A stretch of 64,000 bases of DNA from Kalaharituber pfeilii (taxonomy: Eukaryota > Ascomycota > Pezizomycetes > Pezizales > Pezizaceae), in the NCBI GenBank assembly GCA_015179045.1, contig WHUZ01000024.1, positions 372,001 to 436,000 of the forward strand, given 5' to 3'. Shown here one piece after another: positions 30,948-42,822 of this stretch. The translations under genes and the position numbers were made by a program. The notes beneath the pieces are model-generated. The model was not told the DNA's origin, searched no databases, and saw nothing but the letters and a program-made list of their open reading frames with translations. The first letter of the stretch is position 1. Every line of letters starts with the position of its first letter.

Positions 30948-30949
30948 CT

Positions 30950-33900
30950 GCATATCTCTAACTCAGCAGAAATGATGCCAACTGCATTGAAGTTCAATTA
31001 TTTATCGAAATGAGCTTGCAGCAAACTGGTTATGCCTGGCTTTCCGCGTTACTGAAGTGAAAGCATTATCAACCTTTAATTGTATCATGTAGAAGTTTGG
31101 ACTGTAGGAATTGTGTTCTGGCCCAACGTGGCAACGAACGCATCAATTTTGTAATCTTGTGCCGTTGCTAAGTGAAAATAAAAAAAGAATATATCACATT
31201 ACGTGCGCCTTTAGCGGCTGGGCACGAAGCTATCAATATTTCTTTGAGTTACGGTGATTATAAAAATCTTACTGCTGATCGACCCTCGGCAGAAACATTG
31301 GGCATCTCCGGGTGACTTCTAAATGACCTCCGAAAATTCAGGGACTTGTCCAACTGACCTCCAATTACCGAGAAACCCAGTACGCGTCTGTAGAAATCTA
31401 TTCCGCACCTTAGTTTAACGTGCTAACAGGACGATCTGGTGATACACCTTTCCTGAAGGACAGCCACTGGCAGGTCCAAAATCCTTTCCTGGGTCTTAGG
31501 GGCATTGTAATAGAATCACACGTAGCTGTAGATGAGGTTTGTGAAGTGAGAAGGAGCTAGCAAGTCATTGAGAAGAGTGATGTCTGAATAAAGATGGTAT
31601 CCAAAGTGGTATCAGAGCTAGCATCAGATATATAAACTCAGACCGCTGGTGACTCTGGAAGGATTTCGGCTTGCATAGGCTGCTTATGGATAGTTGGCAC
31701 TTGAGCTGTGCCTGCAGTGACTGCAAAATGGACCGGGGCGATTTCTTTACTTGCCATACTGAAAATCCACATTAGACCTGATGTAACGTAGTATACAGCA
31801 TCGGCCTTAACTTATTAGACATTAGGATGGATTAAAATTCATCATATCCCTACTATACTTTTGATTCGAACGTATATTTGATTGTATGACTTTCTATCGC
31901 TGCAGAACATATATGATGATATTGATTTTAACCTCAATTTCGAGCTATTGTTTATAAAACAAGAAAAAAGCGTTGAAAATTAACTACTTACCCCGCTTGC
32001 AACATCACTGAAATTCTACTTTTTAAGGGATCATTGCGAACCATCTCATGAATGAGTTGCCGATATACCAATTCGACGGAAGCGCAGGCAAGTCCGAAAG
32101 GTGGGGGGCAACACTGGAAATCCTTATACCGCGCCATCATCCGCGACAACTGGGACAGCATCGGTAAGGAGAAAACAAAAGTTAATAGCCTTTCGCATCT
32201 ACACCTATCGCATCGTCTTCTCGCAGAAATTGTCGCTATGGAGACGCTGTTCTGGAAATGGGGATCGAATTTGGAAATGTTTCCCTGCCATAGGCTGGTA
32301 GCCCGCACTTGGGTCGCATGAGCTTGAATATAATCTGATGCATAATTTGAGTCCCTTACCTCTGGCCACCCAGAGTCTAATTTGATTCAATAAGACTCGT
32401 CGTTTCCCCATGGGGTATATCTCTCTATATGCAACACCACGTCGTCGCCCCAGAAGCGAAAAACTGGAGTGCGGAATGAATTTTTAATAATTTATGTCAA
32501 ATTTCATAACAATTTAATATCAATTGCAGGCACTACTACTCAAATTCTCATGTTCCGGAAGTGCGCAATACCCCGTTGTGCGCAAATTCGATTCATTAGA
32601 TCGTGGAAGGTTTTGACGTTCTAGCTCGGGTATTTTTCTCCAGACAATTAGTAGGGGTACCGAGCTGAAACACTGCCAGTGCGTCCCCATCGCAGCGCTG
32701 TGGGCATACAGAGAGTATACGGTGATACTACGTCTGAATGTACGAAAGAACCGGATCTAGGCTCGGTGGCTATCAACAGCTAAATGGTAGCTGAGTGGAA
32801 GAAAGGAATCATTCGTATCGTAAATCACAGGAAATAGCATAGCAATAAACAAAATGGCTTGCGAGGAAGAAAAGAAGAAGCGGCACGCCGCAGTAACAAT
32901 CTAACGGTACCGCGCCATGGACTACGATGAGAACCCAAAAGGAGATGAACAGAACCAAAATTAGGAATGATATCATTTGCAACCCGGAAAGCCAAACATG
33001 ACTCCCCTTCAACGATTCCCCATTCTAGCAGCTTACCCCGTTCCTCTCCCTCCCCTTCGGAGGGGTCTTCACCACCTGGTTACTCCCAGGCCATCGTCCT
33101 CCACATCTCACAGGCTTCCCATATGTCCTGTGTGGTTTACTCCGCACCGCCGGAAGTGCAGATATCCTCTTGCGCCACACAAACTGTCTCCTCCGAAACA
33201 TAAATATATACAAATAGTCTTTTCATATTCTATAAATGAAAGGGAAATATCCGTTTGGAAAGCGTGAGGTTTAGGAACAGATTTTTTTGCGGGTTAACGA
33301 TGCTGTTACTATTTGCTTACCCGTTATTGGGGGGGTCCTTGGGCGGAGATGGAGGGAACTGGGATTCCCTGCAATGAGCTAGAATTTTTGACTACCCTGT
33401 TTGTTTTTGTTTTCTCCTATTGTAAAAATATATCCGAGTTTCTGTACCGCATGATGAATGGAATAATTCCTGTGCTACTGTATTCAGAAAGAGCAAAGAT
33501 ATCTATTCAAGGACTACATGGTAAGATTCACTTCCTTTTGTTTCCCAAACTTGCCTTCTGCGGAAGGGCAATGATTTTATTATAGAACCGTAAGGATCCG
33601 AGTCCTGTTTGGTTTGACTTCCGGAAAATTATCGTGCACTGCAATTAGTTTCCTTGAACTTGTGCAGGAGTATCTACAGAGTACAGGAGTATCTACGGAG
33701 TGGAGTTAGTCATTAGTCATCTATCCCCCCCAGTATGTATCCTTGCTTGGTTAAAGAATAGTAATATGAAAAACATAGCTATCGATAGATACAACTGAAA
33801 GAATTGCTCGAGAACACAATTAAATCACTCTTGGAGCAATAGGAGATGAAAAAAGGAATAAATAGTAAACAATACGTAAATAATGCGTCTTTGTCAAATT

Positions 33901-34110
33901 CAGCAATCTTAAAATTCAGCAATCGTCGCAACACGTCCCACCAACACCCACTCCACAACTATCTGCCCTCCACTCTCTTAGCTGCACATCCACTTTGCTT
34001 ATCTCGAACCCCCACTGGACTTGGTGGAGGAAGCATTCAAAGGTCAACATTGTGGCATTGTTTTAACTACTGTATGGGATATATTTAAGCTGTCCATAAT
34101 AGCAGCGTCC
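30950..34110. other. Long non-coding stretch; possible LTR relic near 31.6 kb
   Basis: No credible gene was found. At 31607-31618 TGGTATCAGAGC follows ...GGTATCCAAAG, which resembles an LTR end plus an initiator-Met tRNA primer site. A 180-bp block from TGCTAACAGG (31420) to TATCCA (31603) could be an LTR. No reverse transcriptase follows. The rest (32000-34100) shows nothing recognisable. Confidence 0.35.
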
Positions 34111-37100
34111 TCACGGCCTTACCCACTCTTGCATGGCCAGCAACGCGTGCCTGTTCGAGTTCGTCGTCCTGAACCCGACCAATGGCGACACCCCCTCATG
34201 GTCAACCGCATACGGGTCCACGCCTGCACTCAGCAATAGCCTCAGTATCTTGACCTTACTTGAGGGACGGTGCAGGTGACGGCGATTCAGTTTCGCCAGC
34301 TCCAGCTGAAACACCCCATTCCCAGCACCGTCTTTCGCGTTAGGGTCCGCGCCGTGCCGAAGGAGCCACTTCACCGAGTCCACCTGGTTCAACAGGGCGG
34401 CGTATACCAGCGCGGAGTACACTCCGTCGGATCCGCCAGATCCTTCATCTATTGCCAGATCTTGGCTGCGGGAGAGGGCATGCTGGCGCAGGAGCTCCAT
34501 GGCGGCCACGTTGTTTTCTCGGGCTGCCCACATGAGTGGCGTCATGCCCGCACAGTCACGGAAGCGCAGGTTGACGTTAGGGGCTAGCTGGAGGAGCAAC
34601 CTGAGGCACGCGATTTGGGTGCCTGGCGTCTCGGTGCTGTCGCATGAGGAGAGCCCTGCTCCGCAGACGGCCACCAGTGGAGTGAAACCGCCATGGTTGG
34701 GCTTTTCCGGCTGTCTGCCAGGCCACAGGGTGCGCCAGAAGCAGCCCGAGGCACTCCGTGGCCGCACCCATGGCCGCGCACAAGAGCGGCGTGTCGCCAT
34801 TTCGTGTCCAGAGCCGTCGGGTCCACGCCTGGCATGGCAAGGAGTATCTTGAGGACCTCGTGGTTGTTCTGCGCGGCCGCGACTGACAGCGGTGTTTTCC
34901 CGTAGTTCGTCTTCCTGCCCAGGTCGATGCGCCCCTGCGCACCTTCTAGTATTGCCTGTGCCAGCGCCGGGGGCCCTGCGGCTGCAGCATTGTGGATGGG
35001 TGTGAAGCCTCGCACGTCAGCGGCGTTCGGGTCCACACCGGGGAGGGCCAGTAAGATGCCTGATGATCTTGATATGTCCGTCGAATCTGTCCCGCACGCC
35101 CGAGTCGTGGTTCCAAATGAGCTCCCTCCACCGCTGTCCGTTGCGCGGCTCCAGTCCCCCGGTCGCCGCCTGGCACAGGACGCTACCGCGGTTGCTGGCA
35201 TCGCCGATGTTCAAGTCCGCGCCCGGAAGCTCCAGCAGGGCCCTGAAGGTGTCGTAGTCGCCCTTCCACGCCGCGGTTCCGAGGAGGGTGCGGGACGAGA
35301 GATTCTGCGAGTAGTCATTGGGGTCGAGGGAGACGCGCGGGTGCGCCGCGAGCAGCGGACCATCTCCGGGCTGCTCAAGCTCTCGACCTCAGCGGTTTCG
35401 CCGATGCTGGCGGAACCTCTGGAAGCTGGTCGAGCAGGAGCTGCACCATTTCGAGGTTGTCCTGGCATATCGCGGTCTCCAGCGGCGACTGGCACGCGTC
35501 AATACTCCGCTTCCAGATTGTGTCTCTGCGCAGGTCCTCCCGCGAAAGTAGCAGCCTGACAAGCTCGAGGTTCCCCGTCTCCACGGCAGTCTGCAGGGCT
35601 GTTGGCGCCAGAAACATCGAGTTGCGGACAGCGTTCACATCCACCATGCCGCCGCCGCGCTCCAGCAGCAGCGCCGCGGCCCTCGCTGCCTCAGCGGGCC
35701 AGTGAGCCACCAGCCCCAGCAGAGCTGCGCTGGTCCCGTCTTCATGCACACTCAGCGCCTCTATCATCTCCGGCAGCAAGCGCCACCAGTGTCTCCAGGC
35801 ACTCCATTCGCCGCCGCACCTCCTGCAGCTGCCGCAGCGACACTCTGGCCGAGCATCCCGACTTTGTGCCCATATCCTCCCTGCGCATCCACAGCACGTT
35901 CTCCAGCACGGTCTGTCCGCCCATGTCCCTGTGCATCCAGACTGCCTGCACCGCACCGTCATCCCACAGTGCTTCTCCTGCTACCCGCCGCGCCATCACA
36001 TATTCCAGTATCATCTGGACAACTTCCTTGTGCGCATTCCTGCATGCAATTGAGAAGGGCGTCTCCTGCGAAAAGGCATGCATAGACATCAGTGACTCTT
36101 TGACAACCTTGTGATTGTGCCCAAGCAGGTACGCCACGCTTTCAGCGTCGCCTGCCTTTGCCGCTGAAAACAGTAGCGCGTCCCGCATGCGGTCCACCTC
36201 CTGCTGGAACCACGCGTGCTGCATCAGGAAGCTCGACACTGTCTGCACATTTGTGGCCTGCTCTGCTGGGCCGTCCTCCAGCTCCTCCTGATCTGCATTG
36301 CGCTCGCACCATCCAAGCATCAGAGCCGTGCTGCCCCTACCATCCCTCATGCCCAGCTTGCTAGTCACCCACTCCTCCCGCTGCACCGCCTCCATCTTCT
36401 CTGCATGCTGCTGCATCCAGTCCAGGACCCACTTCGCAATCCCAACCTGCCCCCTCAGTGCTGCAAGCTGCAAAACGCTCCACTGGCTTGGGTCCTTCGT
36501 CCTCTCAAAGGGGTCCATTCCGAGCTCCTCCACCAACATCCTCACAGCCTCCTTCCAACCGCACCACGCTGCGTAATGCACTGGAGTCCATCCTGCTCCG
36601 TCAAACCATTCCCATCGCGATTTTCTCTCTGACATCTCTTCCTTTGCTAGTCGGACCACGCTCTTCAGCACCCTCAAGTTCTGTCCCACTTCATAATCAC
36701 CGCCATCATGTTTCTTCCCCTTCCCCTTCCCCTTCTCTTGAAAGGCACCACCACCCATCCAACCACAGTTCTGTTCCTGCTTCCAAATCCTTTTGCAACT
36801 GTTACCCTCCGCTTAATCTCCTCACTCATAAACAGCTCTACAAGCTCCTCATCCCCCTCCATGCTGCCCATGCTAGTGCCGTGCGGCCTTCTGCATCAAA
36901 CACATTCAAATCTACCCTCCCTAGGATCATCCTCTCCCACCGCTGTGTATTTGCTCCCTCCCCTCCCTGCCTCCCTTTCCTCTCCTTCCCAATTCCAAAA
37001 CCTCTCTCACCACATCCACCCCCAGCCTTCCCTCCACCCTTCCACCGCACACATCCACAATAATAATGCCTCCAATCCCTTAACCACCCTCACCTCATCC

Positions 37101-37421
37101 ACACTCACCTCATCCATGCTCGCCTCCTCTTTTCTTCCCTCCTCCACACATCCCAACTTCCTCACCTCTGCCTCCAAGAACCCCTTCACCACTCCCACCT
37201 CTTCCTCACTCATCCCCAATGTCAAAAATCTCAACGCATGAAGTGCATGCGCAAATCGCCTCCCACTGATGTCCAAGTCCCATGAATCGTTGGGCGGTTT
37301 CCTGTAGCATACAAATAATCCCCCTCCCCCCCGTCTCCATCCCTCATTCTGGGATGAGGTGAAGGGGAGCAGGAGGACAAATACCTCAGCTCATGTTAGC
37401 CATTGCATCGTATACCAAGAA
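34111..37421 (-). pseudogene. Large ankyrin-repeat gene, copy 1 (frameshifted)
   Basis: The minus-strand coding sequence moves among frames. It starts with a helical N-terminal region (FLTLGMSEEEVGVVKGFLEA). Repeats follow from about 36935 (VDLNVFDAEGRTALAWAAWR) through GWTPVHYAAWCGWKEAVRML, VLQLAALRGQVGIAKWVLDW, ELVRLLLSREDLRRDTIWKR, GMTPLMWAARENNVAAMELL and VDSVKWLLRHGADPNAKDGA to the stop at 34111. At least four frame changes occur (near 37040, 36860, 35760 and between 35200 and 35400), mostly one base in G/C runs. Ankyrin repeats are protein-binding scaffolds; in fungi they are frequent in recognition proteins. Copy 2 (48947-51886) is collinear at protein and promoter level. Start codon uncertain, and some exons may be missed. 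Confidence 0.75.
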
Positions 37422-37424
37422 GTC

Positions 37425-38500
37425 AAAGGCATGGGTGGATATGCGGATGGGAATTGGAAAATAAATCGCACAATAACCTACATGACTTCCATCCCTTTGT
37501 GTATACGCTTATCTCTCGAAGCCTAATTATCTACTCCCCACCCTTTTCGTTTCTTCCTTCACACTTCAATTCCCGAAATCCAGTTAACTCTCAGTACCCC
37601 GTTATCTTTTTCACTTCCGAAAATACCGCAAATGCCACGCAAAAGACTAAAGCTTTTTGCTTGTCAGCAAATGAAATAAATATTCTGTAAAAGCCGCGTC
37701 GTTGTTTTTTCGCACCTTCCGTTCTTTGGTCAAGGGGTCTGCCCCGTAGAGATTGTGAACGCTGGGATAAATCCTTCAACTAGACTTTTGCAAGGTAATA
37801 TACGCAGGAGGTCTCTCAATCCTATAAGTACAGAGAAGTACAAATTCGGGCGGCTGGTTTGTCTGTAAGATTTTCAGCCGCACAAAGCACGTTAGTCATG
37901 TCGATCATCTCCATGGTGTGTTACACAACCTGTTGTGACTGCAATATCGGTTATTATTAGCTTCGTTCCCAGACATCGAAAATGGAGGAGAAAAAATATT
38001 TTGTCGTTCATATCATATTCGCTTAGCATTCCCAATAGCAGCTGCAGATCTGAGTCCGAAACCACTGCAAGCGATAATCAATCTCTCAATGGTAGTGATT
38101 CACCAAACGCTGCGTTCGAATTTTTCGCCAATGTTCCTGAATCGGTCCGCTGACTATGCCAGCTTGTCCAGAAACCTTAAATAGGTTTAGTCATATTTTA
38201 AAAAAGAAAGTAAAGCAAAAATTAAAAATGGGTTCCAACCGATGATCATCGCTAGGATTCTAACTCCCAAGAGATAACCGCTGGAGCCGGAGGATTACAA
38301 TCTATTATATTTACTTTCAAGATGCCAGATAAGAGCCGTTCTGGGACACTGACTGTGTGACTTTGGGGTAGGCTCAGGCTTTCGCGCTTTTTTGCATTGA
38401 CTATCATGAATGCACCAATGAGTGGTAGATTGCCTCATGGGACTGGTGCCTGGAGCTTGATCAGACGGTGCCTGTCTCGGGGCCATAAGGACTTCGGTCC
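37425..38500. other. Upstream region of ankyrin copy 1; non-coding
   Basis: Sequence at 37700-37800 (TTCCGTTCTTTGGTCAAGGG) matches 52040-52070 upstream of ankyrin copy 2, so the duplication extended into the 5' flank. Nothing else was recognised. Confidence 0.5.
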
Positions 38501-38520
38501 AGGAGCAGTGTTTACACAGC

Positions 38521-39150
38521 ATGAGTTCCGCAGTAGCCTCAGCTTCCACCAGTGCCTCCAGGCCCCTTATCAATAGCAACCAGAAGGGCCAACTAATGTT
38601 AGATCAAGCCATCAAGGGCTTCACCCAATTACGTACCCCGCAACAAAAAGCCACGATCCAAAATGGGCCACCTCCCGAACGAGAACAAATCCGTGAATTG
38701 ACAACTGAAATCGCCGATAAGATCCTTCTCAAATTCCAGGTCAAGAAATATGTTCGTAGAGTCTAGCAATTTCTTGAGCTTCTTCAACAATATTCCTCCA
38801 TTATAGACACATTTGTTTCAAGCGAGCCAAAGGTAGCTGCCTTGGTTTGGGGCGGGGTAAAGCTTCTTATCTTTGTAAGTTTATATAAAATCGCATGCTT
38901 TTAAAACCTGAAAGTTTATGTAATTCCTCAGGCTGTTCATTGCATGGTGTACATATAGCTAACATTTATCGTTCCTAGACGGCACTCAATTACTTCCAGT
39001 ATTTCTCAAAACTAACGGCATTGCTGGAACGAATTGGAAAGCTTGTTCCGATTTTCGACAAATTCGAGGAGCTATTCGATAGTAACCTCAAACTCAAGGA
39101 TGCTGTAGCCGAATTCTCTTACAAACTGTCATATATTACATATTCATTAT
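38521..39150 (+). pseudogene. N-terminal piece of a fungal NLR (NACHT-type) gene
   Basis: ATG 38521 opens SASRPLINSNQKGQLMLDQA, IKGFTQLRTPQQKATIQNG and ILLKFQVKKYVRRV. A TAG then stands where the continuing reading (QFLELLQQYSSIIDTFVSSE) implies one codon was lost. After VWGGVKLLIF a GTAAGT...TCCTAG intron leads to TALNYFQYFSKLTALLERIG and FEELFDSNLKLKDAVAEF. This is the N-terminal helical domain found before NACHT domains in fungal STAND proteins. Homology ends near 39120, so the NACHT and repeat parts are gone. Together with DUF7580, C2H2 and ankyrin neighbours it points to a recognition-gene neighbourhood. Confidence 0.75.
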
Positions 39151-39654
39151 TACAAGATTATATATGTGCGATCTGCAGCATCATTCATATCTCTATACTA
39201 TTGCTCACCTAAGCACTCATAGGTAGTCTCATAATACTATTCTGTATCTTTGAATACCCATAAATTGAACCTGCTGTTTATTCTATTCTATCACTAGTAT
39301 TATTGGGCTATAATCGCCATTATCTAGTTGATGTAGTTGGCAGTAGTAAAGGATTTAGCTGTTGTACAATACCCGGCTTCCCAGTTTTAATTTCCACAAT
39401 TATAGGGAGTATACCTACATAATATAATACAAAAATCTAAGTGGTGAAGATGTAAAAAACTTATTACAGATGTCATAAATGCATATCCTCAATTGCTAAA
39501 GCTTCACTAAATTATTGGATGCACAATGGGCTAAAATACCTGAAACTCCTCCTCATTACCGGAAACTCTCCGGACAGGCAGATTCTGCCTGCCGCTCTCG
39601 GACCTCATCAGACGATAAACTTTACGCCATGACACTGTGACACAGGTACCAACA

Positions 39655-39656
<2 letters not shown>

Positions 39657-39687
<31 letters not shown>

Positions 39688-40530
39688 TCACATAACCCCG
39701 CTTACAGCGCCAAGCCATGGCAGGGTCCCTGGGCAAGCCCTCGAAGCCCGGAGACAGGCTTAACAAACAAAGAACTTTCTATCTACTTCTACCACCTGAT
39801 TCCAGAAACCTCCGGACGGACCTTCCGGTTTCTGCCTCAAGGAGGCCCCACTATATATCCCCCCTCTCCCCTCTCCCCTCTTCCCCACACTTTCGCAAAC
39901 TTCCCCGACGGCAAATTTCGCAGTTTCCTCCACACCTTCGCAACCTGCGAATTTTTCCCGACCCGGGTCGGTAAACCGCGCGGCGCACTAAAAACCCTCC
40001 ACACCTTCGCAAACCGGCCCGAAAATTATCGCACGGCGCGCTCCTAAAACTTGATCCCGGAAAAGAACCTTTCCAACTCATCCCACTCCTCCCCATTCTC
40101 TGCCGTCCTTTTCCAGTTCTTTTCCACATCCCCCCATCCTCTGAAGCCTTCTGGGCGAAACCTCTGCTGACTGCACTGGAAGGCTAGGTGCGCCCCCGTC
40201 TGTGCCTCCCCGCAGCCGCACTTCTCCGATTCCGCCGCTCCCATCCTCTTCAACCACACCCTGCATCTTCCTCTCTCCAGTCGCAATGCTGTGAAATTGG
40301 ACACCGCTGTCCTATTCCACTCCATTACTTTCCCCTTCCCGAAACCTTCCACCTCCCTCCTCTCCTTCCTCCACGCCTTAATCCTCTGGCGCACCCCGCT
40401 CCCGGTGGCCACCTCTTTCCCTTCCACCGCCGTCCCCTTCTTTGCCCACTCATCAGCCTTCTCATTCCCTGCAATTCCGATATGAGCCTTGACCCACATC
40501 AGTTTCGCATCCCCTCCCTTCTTCTTCCTC
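39657..40530 (-). mobile_element. 5'-truncated family-2 LINE in the Mutator TIR, TSD 9 bp
   Basis: An 874-bp insert between ACCAACATT copies (39648-39656, 40531-40539). On the minus strand it has the RNase H end of ORF2, a 3' UTR of about 0.35 kb and the tail CCCTGCCATGGCTTGGCGCT, GTAAGCGGGGTTATGTGAT and poly(A). It links the family-2 micro-retroposon tail to its parent LINE. Confidence 0.9.
40044..40530 (-). pseudogene. LINE ORF2 C-terminus (RNase H end, zinc motif)
   Basis: The frame is open from the truncation point to TAG at 40044: LMWVKAHIGIAGNEKADEWA with the RNase H His and Asp, then a basic linker KAWRKERREVEGFGKGKVME. A zinc-like CGCGEAQTGAHLAFQC follows and the stop comes after ERFFSGIKF. 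The apparent start at 40538 uses host TSD sequence. Near-identical endings occur at 59200 and 60840. Confidence 0.85.
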
Positions 40531-41712
40531 ACCAACATTGTGGGGTAGGTAGATCAAATGTTGGTACTTGTTACCAGCATTTAGTAATGCAAACTAGAGG
40601 CTGGGCATAGTCCGTGCGAGAGGTCAGTGACCTGGTGTGGCAACAGGGTATCTTCTCTGTTGAGAGGACAGTTTTGTAGGGAAAACAGCAGCGTTTCTCT
40701 TGGGAGCCTAGGTAAATAGCAATGTAGCCACAGCCTTTCAACCAACGCATGCTATTACAGCAACAAATGCTGGTAACGAGTAGTATTACTTATTGTATCA
40801 ATACACGTTTCCATGTCACAACAAGCTTGGACCATTGTTTGAATTGCAGACAATTCCAATCACTTTAATTCATTCTAGACGGCTATTAACTACATCAACC
40901 AAACCTACAGCATCAATGTCTCAAGCTGCTGGATTGTGATCATTGCGAACGCTGGAATATTGACCCATGGTCAAACGGCGCCAGCTGGATTCTCAACTTC
41001 ACATATTCTAGTGAGGTAACCTATTTTGTTTTTGTCTCTGCCATAGGATTGTAGCTTCTATGCGGAACAAAATTATTTAAACAGAGCAATATCATGCCAA
41101 TCTTTCTAGCGAAGAATTCAAGCCTGTCAAGCGGCGTAGCTCATCCAGCAGTTTCAAAATTGTCAAGCTTTGCAAGATATCTTAAAACTTTTACTACATA
41201 CACGTGCACCTCAATTGCACACCCTCAAAATGCTCTGCACTACAAATGAATAAGCTCTTGTCCATCAGGAGTAGTGTGCTCCAAATGTAAGATCCTACGA
41301 GCACGAGACAGCGCAAGACGAAGCCTACCAGCAGTGACCGAACTGACGAGCAAGTAATATGACAGAGTGAGGTACTACAGGAAACCCCAAATTTCATTTT
41401 TGTTTCTTCATCTGCGCATTAATTCAGATCTATTTTTCCATTTTTCATTTTTTACTTAACTGAGTAATCATGCATTCAAACTAGTAGATCACAGCATGGG
41501 CCGACATTTGGTAGCCAGTGGGCACGGTACGCACTTACGTCACTAGTCCACTGTAAAACTTGTTTTGCCATATGCCTGTACCAACAATTGATCATACCTA
41601 CCCCATAATGTTGGTACCTGTGTCACAGTGTCATGGCGTAAAGTTTATCGTCTGATGAGGTCCGGGAGCGGCAGGCAGAATCTGCCTGTCCGGAGAGGTT
41701 CCGCTCATTACC

Positions 41713-42820
41713 TGCTCAGCTAACTTCTACCTCTAGTTCCAGGCATGTAACTTCTGCTAGAATTTCCACAGCATGCTGTAATTATGCTAGATTATTGCCT
41801 TTATGGAATTGAACCTCTACCGGGTTAAAAATTGCATAGAAAGACATTCTGGGTATAATTATGGTCAGAATTCCTGCTTTCTCGGTAACCTACCCATTGG
41901 CCCCCACCCACTCCAGTACACAGACCACTACCACCCCACATGTCTCACTAACTCCAATACCCCACTCTCGTGCCATTGAACTACCTTGAGCAAGTGGAGA
42001 AAGTAGTAATATGAAGGTATTAAGAGCATAGGGGGAATAAATTTAATTTTCAATTCTGTAAAAATATGTGACCCGCTTCTGCGTCGTGACCCGCTTCACC
42101 ATAAAATACAGTATGCACTAGATTACCTACACGCCCACTACACGCGTACTCTATAGTTAACTTCGAACTCTTCCGGTCCCCTCTCGAATCCGGTGCGCTC
42201 GCGAACGGACCGGTCCCCTCGCGAGCGGACTCAGTTCCCCACAGAGCCCCCTTCCCCTTCTCTTGTCGCTGGGGGCCTATAAGCTATATGTTGCCTCCAG
42301 CCCACTAGGCTCCATACCCTGCAACTGTGCTAGATGTGCCGCCATCTCCTCCTCCTCTCCATAGCATCTACATTCTGGGCGGTCTACCTTGCCTGCTTAG
42401 TGTCTTCATGCGCTCAGGCCTTTTCCTCTTAGAAGACCCACCAGGGTGCGTGCCGAGCTCGAACAGAGCTTTCTTTCAAGCTACTCCCACTGCTTCCCTG
42501 GTCGCGCAAAGACCAAGCAACTAGTTTTCCACTCCATAGACCAGAATTAAGATCAGCAGGTACATTGGCCAGCGGACGTTGCTACTGCAGTTGCAAACCA
42601 GCCAGGAGTACCTACCAGCTGAATGGTGAAGGACATAAGTTGAAGCAAGACCTAAATCAAGGCATCCTCAGGATCACCAACCACGTTGTGGTAGGGAACT
42701 ATATCCCTCAATGAACTGTTCAAGCATCATATTACTTTCTACTGAAACCAGAAAAGAACAATACAAATGACTCGGAATGACTAGACGGAGATACCCATCC
42801 ATATCAAGTGCAACCATGCC
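41713..42820. other. Non-coding, no recognised gene
   Basis: 42160-42245 is rich in TCGCGAAC/GGACCGGTCCCCTCGCGAGC words, like 5400-5500, and may be the end of an inverted-repeat element; no partner was found. The rest shows nothing. Confidence 0.45.
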
Positions 42821-42822
42821 GA

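Larger units (their letters stand above)
39561..41703. mobile_element. Mutator-like element, TSD CTCATTACC
   Basis: TIRs of about 130 bp (GGAAACTCTCCGGACAGGCA, GATTCTGCCTGCCGCTCTCGG ... ACACAGGTACCAACATT, GTGGGGTAGGT) are inverted at 41570-41703. A perfect 9-bp duplication CTCATTACC flanks it (39552-39560, 41704-41712), the length typical of Mutator-like elements. There is no transposase. A LINE (39657-40530) sits inside the left TIR and splits it. The remaining interior (40576-41570) has no recognised gene. Confidence 0.85.

Noticed and set aside
35702..37241. Ser/Pro/His-rich plus-strand frames
   Set aside because: Antisense shadows of the ankyrin gene, copy 1; the mirror set occurs opposite copy 2.
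38225..38300. tRNA-like sequence on the minus strand (GGCTCCAGCGGTTAT ... GGTTGGAACCC)
   Set aside because: A- and B-box-like words are present, but I could not fit acceptor and anticodon stems, so a tRNA call is not justified.
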